A stretch of DNA of 6,181 nucleotides, from NCBI GenBank assembly GCA_017577925.1, contig PKQU01000124.1, positions 1 through 6,181 on the forward strand, read 5' to 3'. Position numbers and translations under genes: made by a program. The stretch's first letter is position 1. Each line of letters opens with the position of its first letter. Below are positions 1 through 5,531 of this stretch, piece by piece. This stretch comes from Bacillota bacterium (GTDB lineage Bacteria > Bacillota > Bacilli > Calditerricolales > Calditerricolaceae). The notes beneath the pieces were generated by a model. It searched no databases. It saw nothing but the letters and a program-made list of their open reading frames with translations, and was not told the origin of the DNA.

Positions 1-2619
1 CCGTATGCCAACGGGGACATCCACATCGGCCACGCCCTGAACAAGATCCTCAAGGACATCATTGTCCGCTACAAGTCGATGAGCGGGTATGACGCCCCCT
101 ACGTGCCGGGCTGGGACACCCACGGGCTGCCCATTGAGCATGCGGTTGTGACGAAGGAGGGCGTCGACCGCAAGGCGATCCCCATTCCCGAGTTCCGCAA
201 GAAGTGCGCCGAGTACGCCCTCTCCTACGTGGAGCGGCAGAAAGCCCAGTTCAAGCGCCTCGGCGTGCGCGGCGACTGGAAGAACCCCTATATTACCCTC
301 AAGCCGGAGTACGAAGCGCGACAGATCCGCGTTTTCGGCGAAATGGCCAAGAAGGGGTACATCTACAAGGGGCTGAAGGCCGTTTACTGGTCGCCGTCGT
401 CGGAGACAGCCCTGGCTGAGGCGGAGATCGAGTACCGCGACAAGCGCTCGCCGTCGCTGTACGCCCTGTTCCCGGTGGCCGACGGCAAGGGCAAGGTGCC
501 GGAAGACGCCTTTGTCGTCATCTGGACGACAACGCCGTGGACGATTCCGGCGAACCTCGGCATCGCCGTGCACCCGGAGTACGATTATGTGCTCGTGCGC
601 GCGGACGGCAAGCGGGTCGTCCTGGCCAAGGAGCTCCTGGAGAATGTGGCCCAAACGGTCGGCTGGCGCGATCCGGAGGTGGAGGCCACGTGGAAGGGGA
701 AGGAGCTGGAGGGGGTCGTTTGCCGCCATCCCTTCTATGACCGGCCGTCACCCATCGTGCTGGGCGAACATGTTACCCTCGATGCGGGGACCGGCTGCGT
801 GCACACGGCGCCGGGGCACGGCGAGGAGGACTTCGAGCTCGGCAAGAAGTACAACCTCGGCGTGCTGTGTCCGGTGGACGAGAAGGGGTACATGACGGAA
901 GAGGCCCCGGGCTTTGAGGGGCTCTTCTACGACGACGCCAACAAGGTGGTCACGCAGAAGCTGGAGGAAGTGGGCTGCCTCCTGCACCTCGGCTTCATCA
1001 CCCACCAGTACCCCCACGACTGGCGGACGAAGAAACCGGTCATCTTCCGCGCCACCGAGCAGTGGTTCGCCTCCATCGACGGTTTCCGCCAGGAGCTGCT
1101 CCGCGCCATCCAGGATGTCAAGTGGATCCCCAAGTGGGGGGAGACGCGCCTGTACAACATGGTGGCCGAGCGCGGCGACTGGTGCATCTCCCGGCAGCGG
1201 GTGTGGGGTGTGCCCATCCCCATCTTCTACTGCCAGGCCTGCGACGAGGCGATCATCACCGACGAGACGATCGACCACGTGGCCGAGCTGGTGCGGCAGC
1301 ACGGCTCCTCGGTGTGGTTTGAGCGCGAGGAGAAGGACCTCCTGCCACCGGGCTTTGTCTGCCCGCACTGCGGCGGCAGCACCTTCCGCAAAGAGACGGA
1401 TACGATGGACGTCTGGTTTGACTCCGGCTCCAGCCACGAGGCGGTGCTGCGCGAGCGCGAGGACCTCACCTGGCCGGCGGACCTGTACCTCGAAGGGTCG
1501 GACCAGTACCGCGGGTGGTTCAACTCCTCCCTCACCACGGCGGTGGCTGTCTACGGCCGGGCTCCGTACAAGGCGGTGCTCAGTCACGGTTTCACCCTGG
1601 ACGGCGAGGGGCGGAAGATGTCCAAGTCCCTGGGCAACGTCATCGCCCCGCAGGATGTGATGGATAAACTGGGCGCCGACATCCTGCGCCTGTGGGTAGC
1701 CTCGGTGGACTACCAGGCCGACGTGCGCATCTCCGACGCCATCCTGGCCCAGATCGCCGAGGTGTACCGGAAGATCCGCAACACCTTCCGCTTCCTCCTC
1801 GGCAACCTGAAGGACTTCGACCCGGTCGCCGACCGCGTGCCGGACAACCAGCTTGAGGAGCTTGACCGCTTCATCCTGGCGCGCAACGAGCGCGTCAAGG
1901 CACGGGTGCGGAAGGCTTACGACGCCTACGAGTTCCACACCGTCTTCCACGCCGTGCACAACTTCTGCGCCGTCGACCTGTCTGCCTTCTACCTTGACGT
2001 GTGCAAGGATCGGCTGTATGTTGAGGCGGCATCCAGCCCGCGGCGCCGCGCGGCCCAGACGGTGCTCTACAACATCCTGCTCGACCAGGTGAAGCTGATC
2101 GCGCCGATCATCCCGCATACGGCCGACGAGGTGTGGCGGCACATCCCCGGTGTGGAGGAAATCAGCGTGCAGCTGACCGACATGCCGGAAGTGCGCGCCG
2201 AGCGGCTCGACGAGGCGCTGGAGAAGAAGTGGGAACGCTTCCTCGAACTGCGCCACGAGGTGATGAAGGCCCTCGAGGAAGCGCGTCGCCAGAAGGTCTT
2301 CGGGCATTCCCTTGGCGCGGCGGTGGACCTGTATCCCGAGCCCCACGTGCACGACTTCCTGCGGCAGTTTGACAACCTGGCCGAGCTGTTCATCGTGGCC
2401 AGGGTGACGCTGCACGCACCAGACGAGGTGGCACCCGCCGACGCCCTGAAGCTGGAGGGCCTTGCCGCGAAGGTGACGCCGGCCCCGGGCGAAAAGTGTG
2501 AGCGCTGCTGGACGGTGACGCCCGACGTGGGGCAGGACGCCGACCACCCGACCCTCTGCCCGCGGTGCGCCACCATTGTAAAGACGCACTACGCCCACGT
2601 GCTGCAGGAACAACAATAA
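1..2619 (+). CDS. ileS: Isoleucyl-tRNA synthetase, 5' end outside the window
   Basis: Class Ia aminoacyl-tRNA synthetase (cytosolic) that charges tRNA-Ile with isoleucine and hydrolyses mischarged Val-tRNA. The frame is open from base 1 and enters at PYANGDIHIGH, so roughly the first 50 residues are missing; 872 residues are visible against about 920 usual for the family. Seen in order: HIGH (22-33), the Thr-rich editing-domain motif TTTPW (526-540), the editing motif GTGCVHTAPGHGEED (about 787-831), WCISRQRVWG (from 1180), CxxC pairs with Cys codons at 1231/1240 and 1360/1369, MDVWFDSGSSH (from 1405), KMSKS (1615-1629), an anticodon-binding helical region, and a C-terminal C4 zinc site with Cys codons at 2497, 2506, 2557 and 2566. 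This is the bacterial form with the C-terminal zinc finger, the type inhibited by mupirocin, rather than the eukaryote-like type. The frame is intact and all signature residues are present. An internal Met at base 79 lies after the HIGH motif and is not the start. Any T-box leader would lie upstream of the window. Confidence 0.98.
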   Translation, partial: PYANGDIHIGHALNKILKDIIVRYKSMSGYDAPYVPGWDTHGLPIEHAVVTKEGVDRKAIPIPEFRKKCAEYALSYVERQKAQFKRLGVRGDWKNPYITLKPEYEARQIRVFGEMAKKGYIYKGLKAVYWSPSSETALAEAEIEYRDKRSPSLYALFPVADGKGKVPEDAFVVIWTTTPWTIPANLGIAVHPEYDYVLVRADGKRVVLAKELLENVAQTVGWRDPEVEATWKGKELEGVVCRHPFYDRPSPIVLGEHVTLDAGTGCVHTAPGHGEEDFELGKKYNLGVLCPVDEKGYMTEEAPGFEGLFYDDANKVVTQKLEEVGCLLHLGFITHQYPHDWRTKKPVIFRATEQWFASIDGFRQELLRAIQDVKWIPKWGETRLYNMVAERGDWCISRQRVWGVPIPIFYCQACDEAIITDETIDHVAELVRQHGSSVWFEREEKDLLPPGFVCPHCGGSTFRKETDTMDVWFDSGSSHEAVLREREDLTWPADLYLEGSDQYRGWFNSSLTTAVAVYGRAPYKAVLSHGFTLDGEGRKMSKSLGNVIAPQDVMDKLGADILRLWVASVDYQADVRISDAILAQIAEVYRKIRNTFRFLLGNLKDFDPVADRVPDNQLEELDRFILARNERVKARVRKAYDAYEFHTVFHAVHNFCAVDLSAFYLDVCKDRLYVEAASSPRRRAAQTVLYNILLDQVKLIAPIIPHTADEVWRHIPGVEEISVQLTDMPEVRAERLDEALEKKWERFLELRHEVMKALEEARRQKVFGHSLGAAVDLYPEPHVHDFLRQFDNLAELFIVARVTLHAPDEVAPADALKLEGLAAKVTPAPGEKCERCWTVTPDVGQDADHPTLCPRCATIVKTHYAHVLQEQQ

Positions 2620-2703
2620 TTGGCAAGAATCGGCGGCAGCCGGACACGGGCCAGAACGCTATTTTCCCGTTCCGGTGCTGCGATCTTCGCGATCGATGGC
2701 ACA

Positions 2704-2744
2704 ACGCGCCCACCGTTCCGGGAAAACCCGGTCGGTGGGCGCGT
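2704..2744 (+). terminator. Two-tier hairpin, probable ileS transcription terminator
   Basis: A perfect 12-bp outer stem (2704-2715 with 2733-2744, arms ACGCGCCCACCG / CGGTGGGCGCGT) encloses, across a small asymmetric bulge, a second stem CCGGG/CCCGG (2718-2722 with 2727-2731) closed by an AAAA loop. It lies 85 bases after the ileS stop and before the next ribosome-binding site. The downstream sequence GATTTGTC gives only a weak U-tract, so efficiency is uncertain; it could also act as an RNA 3'-end stabiliser or a partial terminator. The rest of the 192-bp ileS/PH-gene spacer has no gene. A 9-base direct repeat CCGTTCCGG occurs at 2667-2675 and again at 2713-2721, the second copy inside this hairpin. 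Confidence 0.6.
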
Positions 2745-2757
2745 GATTTGTCAGGGC

Positions 2758-2791
2758 GTAGGATGTAGGATAAGGGGAGAAGCCATCCTAC
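2758..2791 (+). repeat. Tandem heptamer with an inverted third copy upstream of the PH-domain gene
   Basis: GTAGGAT occurs twice head-to-tail (2758-2764 and 2765-2771), and its reverse complement ATCCTAC lies at 2785-2791. Either direct copy can pair with the inverted copy. The first gives 8 bp when C2757-G2792 is included; the second gives 7 bp with a 13-base loop. The inverted copy abuts the purine-rich Shine-Dalgarno region (2792-2802) of the next gene. It may be an operator or a leader RNA hairpin; this is inference from position only. Confidence 0.5.
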
Positions 2792-2811
2792 GGGGAGAGG
2801 AGCGAGTAAGA

Positions 2812-3189
2812 ATGGGGCTGTTTAACGGGTTGATGGGCAACGCCCAGGAGATCGACCCCGCGGTGGCGCAGAAGGAGCTGGCGCCGGTCCTCGCCGATGA
2901 CGAGCGGATCGAGAAGGCGTACAAGGTGCTGCGCGACGCCTTCGTCTTCACGAACAAGCGGCTGATCCTGATTGACAAGCAGGGCCTGACGGGGAAGAAA
3001 ACGGCTTACCACTCCATACCCTACCGCAGCATCACCCGCTTTACCGTGGAAACGGCCGGGTTGTTTGACGCCGACGCCGAACTCAAGATCTGGGTTTCCG
3101 GCCAGGCCGAACCGATTACCAAGGAATTCAAGAGCAGCACGAACATGCACGCCCTGCAGAAAACGCTGGCGAAATACGTGGCGAAATAA
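2812..3189 (+). CDS. Small bacterial PH-domain protein (bPH_1 / YvbH-like family)
   Basis: A 125-residue protein whose whole length matches the compact bacterial pleckstrin-homology-like family as I recall it (Pfam bPH_1). Seen: an N-terminal MGLFNGLMGNA segment, ELAPVLADDE (about 22-31), the strand-forming FVFTNKRLILID (about 44-55), KQGLTGKK, HSIPYRSITRFTVE (about 67-80), and DAELKIWVSG followed by PITKEF. This is the usual order of beta strands with a C-terminal helix (about 111-124). It has no signal peptide or membrane segment, so it is probably cytosolic. The family folds as a PH domain and forms oligomers in solved structures, but its physiological role is not established. The ATG at 2812 was chosen because AGGAG (2798-2802) sits 9 bases upstream and family members begin MGLF. 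The frame is open back to a TTG at 2620, but that extension would run through the ileS hairpin. The gene is probably transcribed on its own; no convincing promoter was seen. It converges on the hydrolase gene, with 5 bases between the two stops. Confidence 0.92.
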   Translation: MGLFNGLMGNAQEIDPAVAQKELAPVLADDERIEKAYKVLRDAFVFTNKRLILIDKQGLTGKKTAYHSIPYRSITRFTVETAGLFDADAELKIWVSGQAEPITKEFKSSTNMHALQKTLAKYVAK

Positions 3190-3194
3190 GCCGC

Positions 3195-4040
3195 TTAGGC
3201 TAGCGCGCGGCGGAGGAAGCCAGCCGTCAGCCGCAAAGCCTCCTCCAGATGGGGCGTGGGTCCGGCGAAGGGGTGGACAGCGCCAAAGGTGTGGTCCGCC
3301 CCTTCGATGACGCGGAAGGTGTGGTGCGGGGCGGCCGCCTGCAGGGTGCGGAAGCCCTCCACCAAGCGAGGGTGGTCGCGATCTCCCTGGATGAGCAGCA
3401 CGGGAATGGTCAGGGCGGCCAGCTTGCGGGGGATGTCGAAGCGCGCGCGATTCTGGCGGATGTCGTCCAGCACAACGGACCGGATCGGCATCAGCTGGCC
3501 CGTGCGCGCGTTGCGAATGTAGGCGATGCCGTCGCGCGCGAGGGCCGCCTTCGTTGTTTCGTCGAAAATGTCGACATCGGCGATGCCGTTCCAGGTCACA
3601 ACGGCCCTGACCCCGGGACAGCCGGCCGCGAAAAGGATGCTGTTGCCGCCCCCGCGGCTGTGGCCGAGGAGGGCGATCCGCTCGGGATCAAAGTGGGAGG
3701 CCAGGGGAAGCCGGCCGCTCGTGACGCGGGCAAAGAGGGCGGCCAGGTCGGCCTGCTCGCGGGAATAGGTGTTGATGGCAAACTTGTCGAGTTCGTCAAA
3801 ATCGACGCGGTTGACGCCGTTGCAGGAGAAGTTGAAGGTGATGGCGACAAACCCGCATCGGGCCAGTTCCTCACCGACGTACGGAAAGAAACCCCAATCC
3901 TTAAATCCCTTGAAACCGTGACAGAGGATGACGATCGGCTTCCGCTGCCCGTCGTCAACGGCCCGCACCTCGCCCCGGAGGGTGAGGTTGTCGCCGACGG
4001 CGAAGGCGAAGGGGGCTTGGGTCACCGCCCGTTTGGTCAT
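3195..4040 (-). CDS. Alpha/beta hydrolase (esterase / dienelactone-hydrolase-like)
   Basis: A 281-residue serine hydrolase, likely cytosolic because no signal peptide is visible. Seen: the oxyanion-hole motif HGFKGFKDWG (41-50), the nucleophile elbow GHSRGG with Ser128, a probable catalytic acid in IQGDRD (Asp220 most likely), and a catalytic His250 in GADHTFG near the C-terminus. Order and spacing fit a complete alpha/beta-hydrolase fold with little or no lid insertion. The closest superfamily groups are acyl-esterases, dienelactone hydrolases and S9-like peptidases; the substrate cannot be read from the sequence. The ATG at 4040 is chosen because AAGGAGG (complement of 4048-4054) lies 7 bases upstream and the domain begins just after it. 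The frame extends to 4343, but that part crosses the promoter and overlaps the start of ylyA. The gene is divergent from ylyA and convergent with the PH-domain gene, so it forms its own transcription unit. Its presence here breaks the usual ileS-ylyA adjacency. Confidence 0.9.
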   Translation of the reverse strand: MTKRAVTQAPFAFAVGDNLTLRGEVRAVDDGQRKPIVILCHGFKGFKDWGFFPYVGEELARCGFVAITFNFSCNGVNRVDFDELDKFAINTYSREQADLAALFARVTSGRLPLASHFDPERIALLGHSRGGGNSILFAAGCPGVRAVVTWNGIADVDIFDETTKAALARDGIAYIRNARTGQLMPIRSVVLDDIRQNRARFDIPRKLAALTIPVLLIQGDRDHPRLVEGFRTLQAAAPHHTFRVIEGADHTFGAVHPFAGPTPHLEEALRLTAGFLRRALA

Positions 4041-4068
4041 GCAACCGCCTCCTTGTTGGGAAGGTTTG

Positions 4069-4083
4069 CCGCGCCCGGCGCGG
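4069..4083. promoter_or_regulatory. 15-bp palindrome at the predicted hydrolase transcription start (candidate operator)
   Basis: A perfect inverted repeat CCGCGCC-C-GGCGCGG. It lies immediately downstream of the predicted start point on the minus strand (about 4084) and 15 bases before the hydrolase ribosome-binding site. The location suits a repressor operator or a short leader hairpin. In GC-rich DNA such a palindrome can arise by chance, and no known regulator box is recognised. Confidence 0.35.
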
Positions 4084-4090
4084 TAACGCC

Positions 4091-4119
4091 ATTGTACCAC
4101 GCGGATGCGGAGCGGAAAG
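4091..4119 (-). promoter_or_regulatory. SigA-type extended -10 promoter for the hydrolase gene
   Basis: On the minus strand the sequence reads GTGGTACAAT. It has a TACAAT -10 (complement of 4091-4096, 5 of 6 to consensus) preceded by the TGN extended -10 element. The -35 is weak (CTTTCC at 17-base spacing or TTTCCG at 16), which is typical for a promoter relying on the extended -10. The start point would be near 4084, leaving a leader of about 44 bases that contains AAGGAGG. Confidence 0.55.
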
Positions 4120-4140
4120 GGGGGCATGCGGTCGGTCCGG

Positions 4141-4167
4141 TTGGTGCCGGCGAAAACGGCGCATACT
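4141..4167 (+). promoter_or_regulatory. Weak candidate promoter for ylyA
   Basis: TTGGTG (4141-4146), a 15-base spacer and CATACT (4162-4167) form a poor SigA-like pair 29 bases before the ylyA ATG. Both hexamers are weak and the spacer is short. This is offered only because the upstream gene is divergent, so ylyA must have its own promoter in 4041-4196 or within the hydrolase gene. A sporulation sigma factor could also be responsible. Confidence 0.2.
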
Positions 4168-4196
4168 AGGGTCATCCTGATACGAGGAGGACGACC

Positions 4197-4952
4197 ATGG
4201 ATCGGGCACAGCTGGCCCATTTTCGCAAGCAGCTGGAACAGGAACGCGACGCCATTCGCCGGCGGCTTTCGGAAAACGACCACTACGGCCTGGCCAGCCC
4301 CCTGGCCATGACCACCGGTGAGCTGGCGGCCTACGACAACCACCCGGCCGATCTGGGGTCAGAGGTGTTTGAGCGGGAGAAGGACATCGCGTTGCTCGAG
4401 CATGACGAACGGCAGCTCGAAGCCATCGAGCAGGCGCTGGCGCGCATCGAAAAGGGCACATACGGGATCTGTGATGTGTGCGGCAAGCCCATTCCCCTCG
4501 AGCGGCTCGCGGCCGTTCCCACGGCGCGTACCTGTGTGGGCTGCGCCGCCGACGGCCACGTATCCGAGCGCCGGCCGGTGGAGGAAGAGGTGCTGGCGCC
4601 GCCCTTTGCCCAAACCTTTGACGTAGGCAACGAAAGCGTGGTGTATGACGGCGAGGATGCGTGGCAGGAAGTGGCCCGCTACGGGACGTCGGAGCCCCCG
4701 GACGTTTTCCGAGACGGACACGATTACGACCACCTCTACCTGAATGCCGATGAGCCCGTGGGCTATGTGGATCCGGTGGAAGGGTTTGCCTTCGTCGACG
4801 AGGAGAGGGGCGACGTCGACTTCGTGCGCAACGAGGTATACGACGCCTATGTCGCGGCCGGCGAGGGCGACGGGACCAACATGGTTGGGGCCGAGGAGGC
4901 ACGCATCCGCCACCTGATCGAGCGCGTCGAGGAGATGGACGACGGGCGGTAG
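4197..4952 (+). CDS. ylyA: YteA/YlyA-family DksA/TraR-type C4 zinc-finger protein
   Basis: A 251-residue regulator-like protein. Seen: an N-terminal coiled-coil-prone helix (about 1-28), the hallmark YDNHPADLGSEVFEREKDIAL segment (from residue 46), a second helix (about 62-86), and a DksA/TraR C4 zinc finger with Cys92, Cys95, Cys113 and Cys116 (CDVC...CVGC). The acidic C-terminal region (about 125-251) contains LNADEPVGYVDPVEGF. The helices plus zinc finger resemble DksA, which inserts into the RNA polymerase secondary channel. B. subtilis YlyA is reported to bind RNA polymerase and to affect forespore (SigG) genes for germination; assigning that role here is inference from family and position. 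The start is firm: GAGGAGG (4184-4190) lies 6 bases before the ATG. The gene sits upstream of lspA as in Bacillus. The symbol rests on synteny plus family, because paralogues such as YteA and YocK share the domain. Confidence 0.85.
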   Translation: MDRAQLAHFRKQLEQERDAIRRRLSENDHYGLASPLAMTTGELAAYDNHPADLGSEVFEREKDIALLEHDERQLEAIEQALARIEKGTYGICDVCGKPIPLERLAAVPTARTCVGCAADGHVSERRPVEEEVLAPPFAQTFDVGNESVVYDGEDAWQEVARYGTSEPPDVFRDGHDYDHLYLNADEPVGYVDPVEGFAFVDEERGDVDFVRNEVYDAYVAAGEGDGTNMVGAEEARIRHLIERVEEMDDGR

Positions 4953-4956
4953 CGCG

Positions 4957-4985
4957 TTGTCCCGCCTCCCCTGTTGTGCTACAAT
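4957..4985 (+). promoter_or_regulatory. SigA-type promoter with extended -10 for lspA
   Basis: TTGTCC (-35, 4957-4962, 4 of 6 to consensus), a 17-base spacer ending in TGC, and TACAAT (-10, 4980-4985, 5 of 6). The TGN extended -10 adds strength. It begins 5 bases after the ylyA stop, so lspA can be transcribed independently of ylyA. The start point would be about 4992, giving a leader of about 30 bases containing the ribosome-binding site. An in-frame ATG (4984-4986) overlaps the -10 box and would lie upstream of the transcript. Confidence 0.65.
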
Positions 4986-5010
4986 GGCAACGTCACCTTG
5001 TCCACGACGG

Positions 5011-5015
5011 GGAGG
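5011..5015 (+). promoter_or_regulatory. Ribosome-binding site that fixes the lspA TTG start
   Basis: GGAGG, within a longer purine run GGGGAGGAAGGG, is placed 7 bases before the in-frame TTG at 5023. The upstream candidates (TTG at 4957, ATG at 4984) have no such site and lie inside the promoter. This decides the start in favour of TTG. Confidence 0.75.
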
Positions 5016-5022
5016 AAGGGCT

Positions 5023-5475
5023 TTGTGGCCGTACGTTGTCGCCGCATCGGTCTTGGCTGTTGACCAGCTCACCAAATGGGCCGTGATCCGCTTTATGGAG
5101 ATCGGCGAGAGCATCCCGATCTGGGACGGCGTGTTCCACCTGACGAGCCACCGCAACCGCGGCGCCGCCTTTGGCATCTTGCAGGGCCAGCGGTGGCTGT
5201 TTGTCTTGATCGCCGCGTTGGTGGTGATCGCATTGGCGGCCTATCTGCCCCGGGTGCGACGCGATCGCCCCCTCGGGACGGTGGCCTTGGCGCTCCTCTT
5301 GGGCGGAGCCTTGGGCAATCTGGTGGACCGCATCCGGTTCGGCGAAGTGGTCGATTTCCTTGACGTACGCCTCATCAATTACCCGATTTTCAATGTGGCG
5401 GATTCGGCCATTGTCATCGCGGGGACGCTGCTCTTGTGGGACATGTGGAGAACCAGTCGCAAGGCAACCGGGTGA
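5023..5475 (+). CDS. lspA: Lipoprotein signal peptidase (signal peptidase II), TTG start
   Basis: Integral membrane aspartyl protease that removes the signal peptide from diacylglyceryl-modified prolipoproteins on the outer face of the cytoplasmic membrane, after Lgt. From the TTG at 5023 the protein is 150 residues, within the normal 150-170 range. Seen: VDQLTKW near the N-terminus (Asp14), NRGAAFGIL (45-53), GNLVDR (99-103), VVDF with catalytic Asp111, and NVADS with catalytic Asp127. Four hydrophobic segments lie at about 3-20, 57-75, 85-103 and 121-141, matching the four-helix topology. A basic tail RTSRKATG ends the protein. It follows ylyA as in Bacillus and has its own promoter. The TGA stop is embedded in the stem-loop of a terminator, so the transcript probably ends right after the coding region. 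Confidence 0.96.
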   Translation: MWPYVVAASVLAVDQLTKWAVIRFMEIGESIPIWDGVFHLTSHRNRGAAFGILQGQRWLFVLIAALVVIALAAYLPRVRRDRPLGTVALALLLGGALGNLVDRIRFGEVVDFLDVRLINYPIFNVADSAIVIAGTLLLWDMWRTSRKATG

Positions 5476-5492
5476 GGCCACCCGGCTTTTTT
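5468..5492 (+). terminator. Intrinsic terminator overlapping the lspA stop codon
   Basis: CCGGGTG (5468-5474) pairs perfectly with CACCCGG (5479-5485) around an AGGC loop, followed by C and six T residues (5487-5492). This is a canonical Rho-independent terminator. The lspA TGA (5473-5475) lies in the stem and loop, so the last codon and the stop are part of it. It sits between lspA and the downstream synthase gene, 40 bases before that gene's ATG. Confidence 0.85.
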
Positions 5493-5506
5493 CGTTCCGA
5501 ACCTTG

Positions 5507-5526
5507 TCACGAGCAAGGAGTCGTGA
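5507..5526 (+). promoter_or_regulatory. Ribosome-binding site in the loop of a small hairpin before the pseudouridine synthase gene
   Basis: TCACGA (5507-5512) and TCGTGA (5521-5526) form a 6-bp stem whose 8-base loop GCAAGGAG contains the Shine-Dalgarno AAGGAG (5515-5520). The spacing from this site to the ATG at 5532 is 11 bases, slightly long. An in-frame GTG at 5523 lies only 2 bases after the site, too close to be used with it. The pairing may be fortuitous. Confidence 0.45.
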
Positions 5527-5531
5527 GCAGG

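Noticed and set aside
748..2616. A 622-residue open frame antisense to ileS
   Set aside because: It lies wholly within ileS, whose sense product has every family signature. Long antisense frames are expected in GC-rich codons, and the translation resembles no protein family and has no ribosome-binding site worth noting.
2654..2672. Small inverted repeat GAACG/CGTTC and alternative ACGGG/CCCGT pairing after ileS
   Set aside because: Stems of only 5 bp with sizeable loops and no U-tract; not distinguishable from chance in GC-rich DNA.
2620..2811. N-terminal extension of the PH-domain protein from TTG 2620
   Set aside because: It would start directly after the ileS stop, run through the strong hairpin and lacks family resemblance. 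ATG 2812 has a good Shine-Dalgarno and the expected N-terminus.
3249..4169. A 306-residue plus-strand open frame across the hydrolase gene
   Set aside because: It is the shadow of a hydrolase with complete catalytic motifs; its own translation is low-complexity and unlike known proteins.
4041..4343. N-terminal extension of the hydrolase
   Set aside because: It would cover its own promoter and overlap the start of ylyA. The ATG at 4040 has AAGGAGG at ideal spacing.
3955..4902. A 315-residue minus-strand open frame over ylyA and the divergent region
   Set aside because: The translation is Arg/Pro-rich, typical of an out-of-frame GC-rich reading, and ylyA on the other strand is well supported.
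4945..4966. GGCGG/CCGCC pairing at the end of ylyA as a terminator
   Set aside because: Only 5 bp with a 12-base loop and no T-run, and it overlaps the -35 of the lspA promoter.
4976..4988. The 13-mer GTGCTACAATGGC equals a universally conserved stretch of 16S rRNA
   Set aside because: The match does not extend into surrounding rRNA sequence and the block fits an extended -10 promoter exactly; treated as coincidence.
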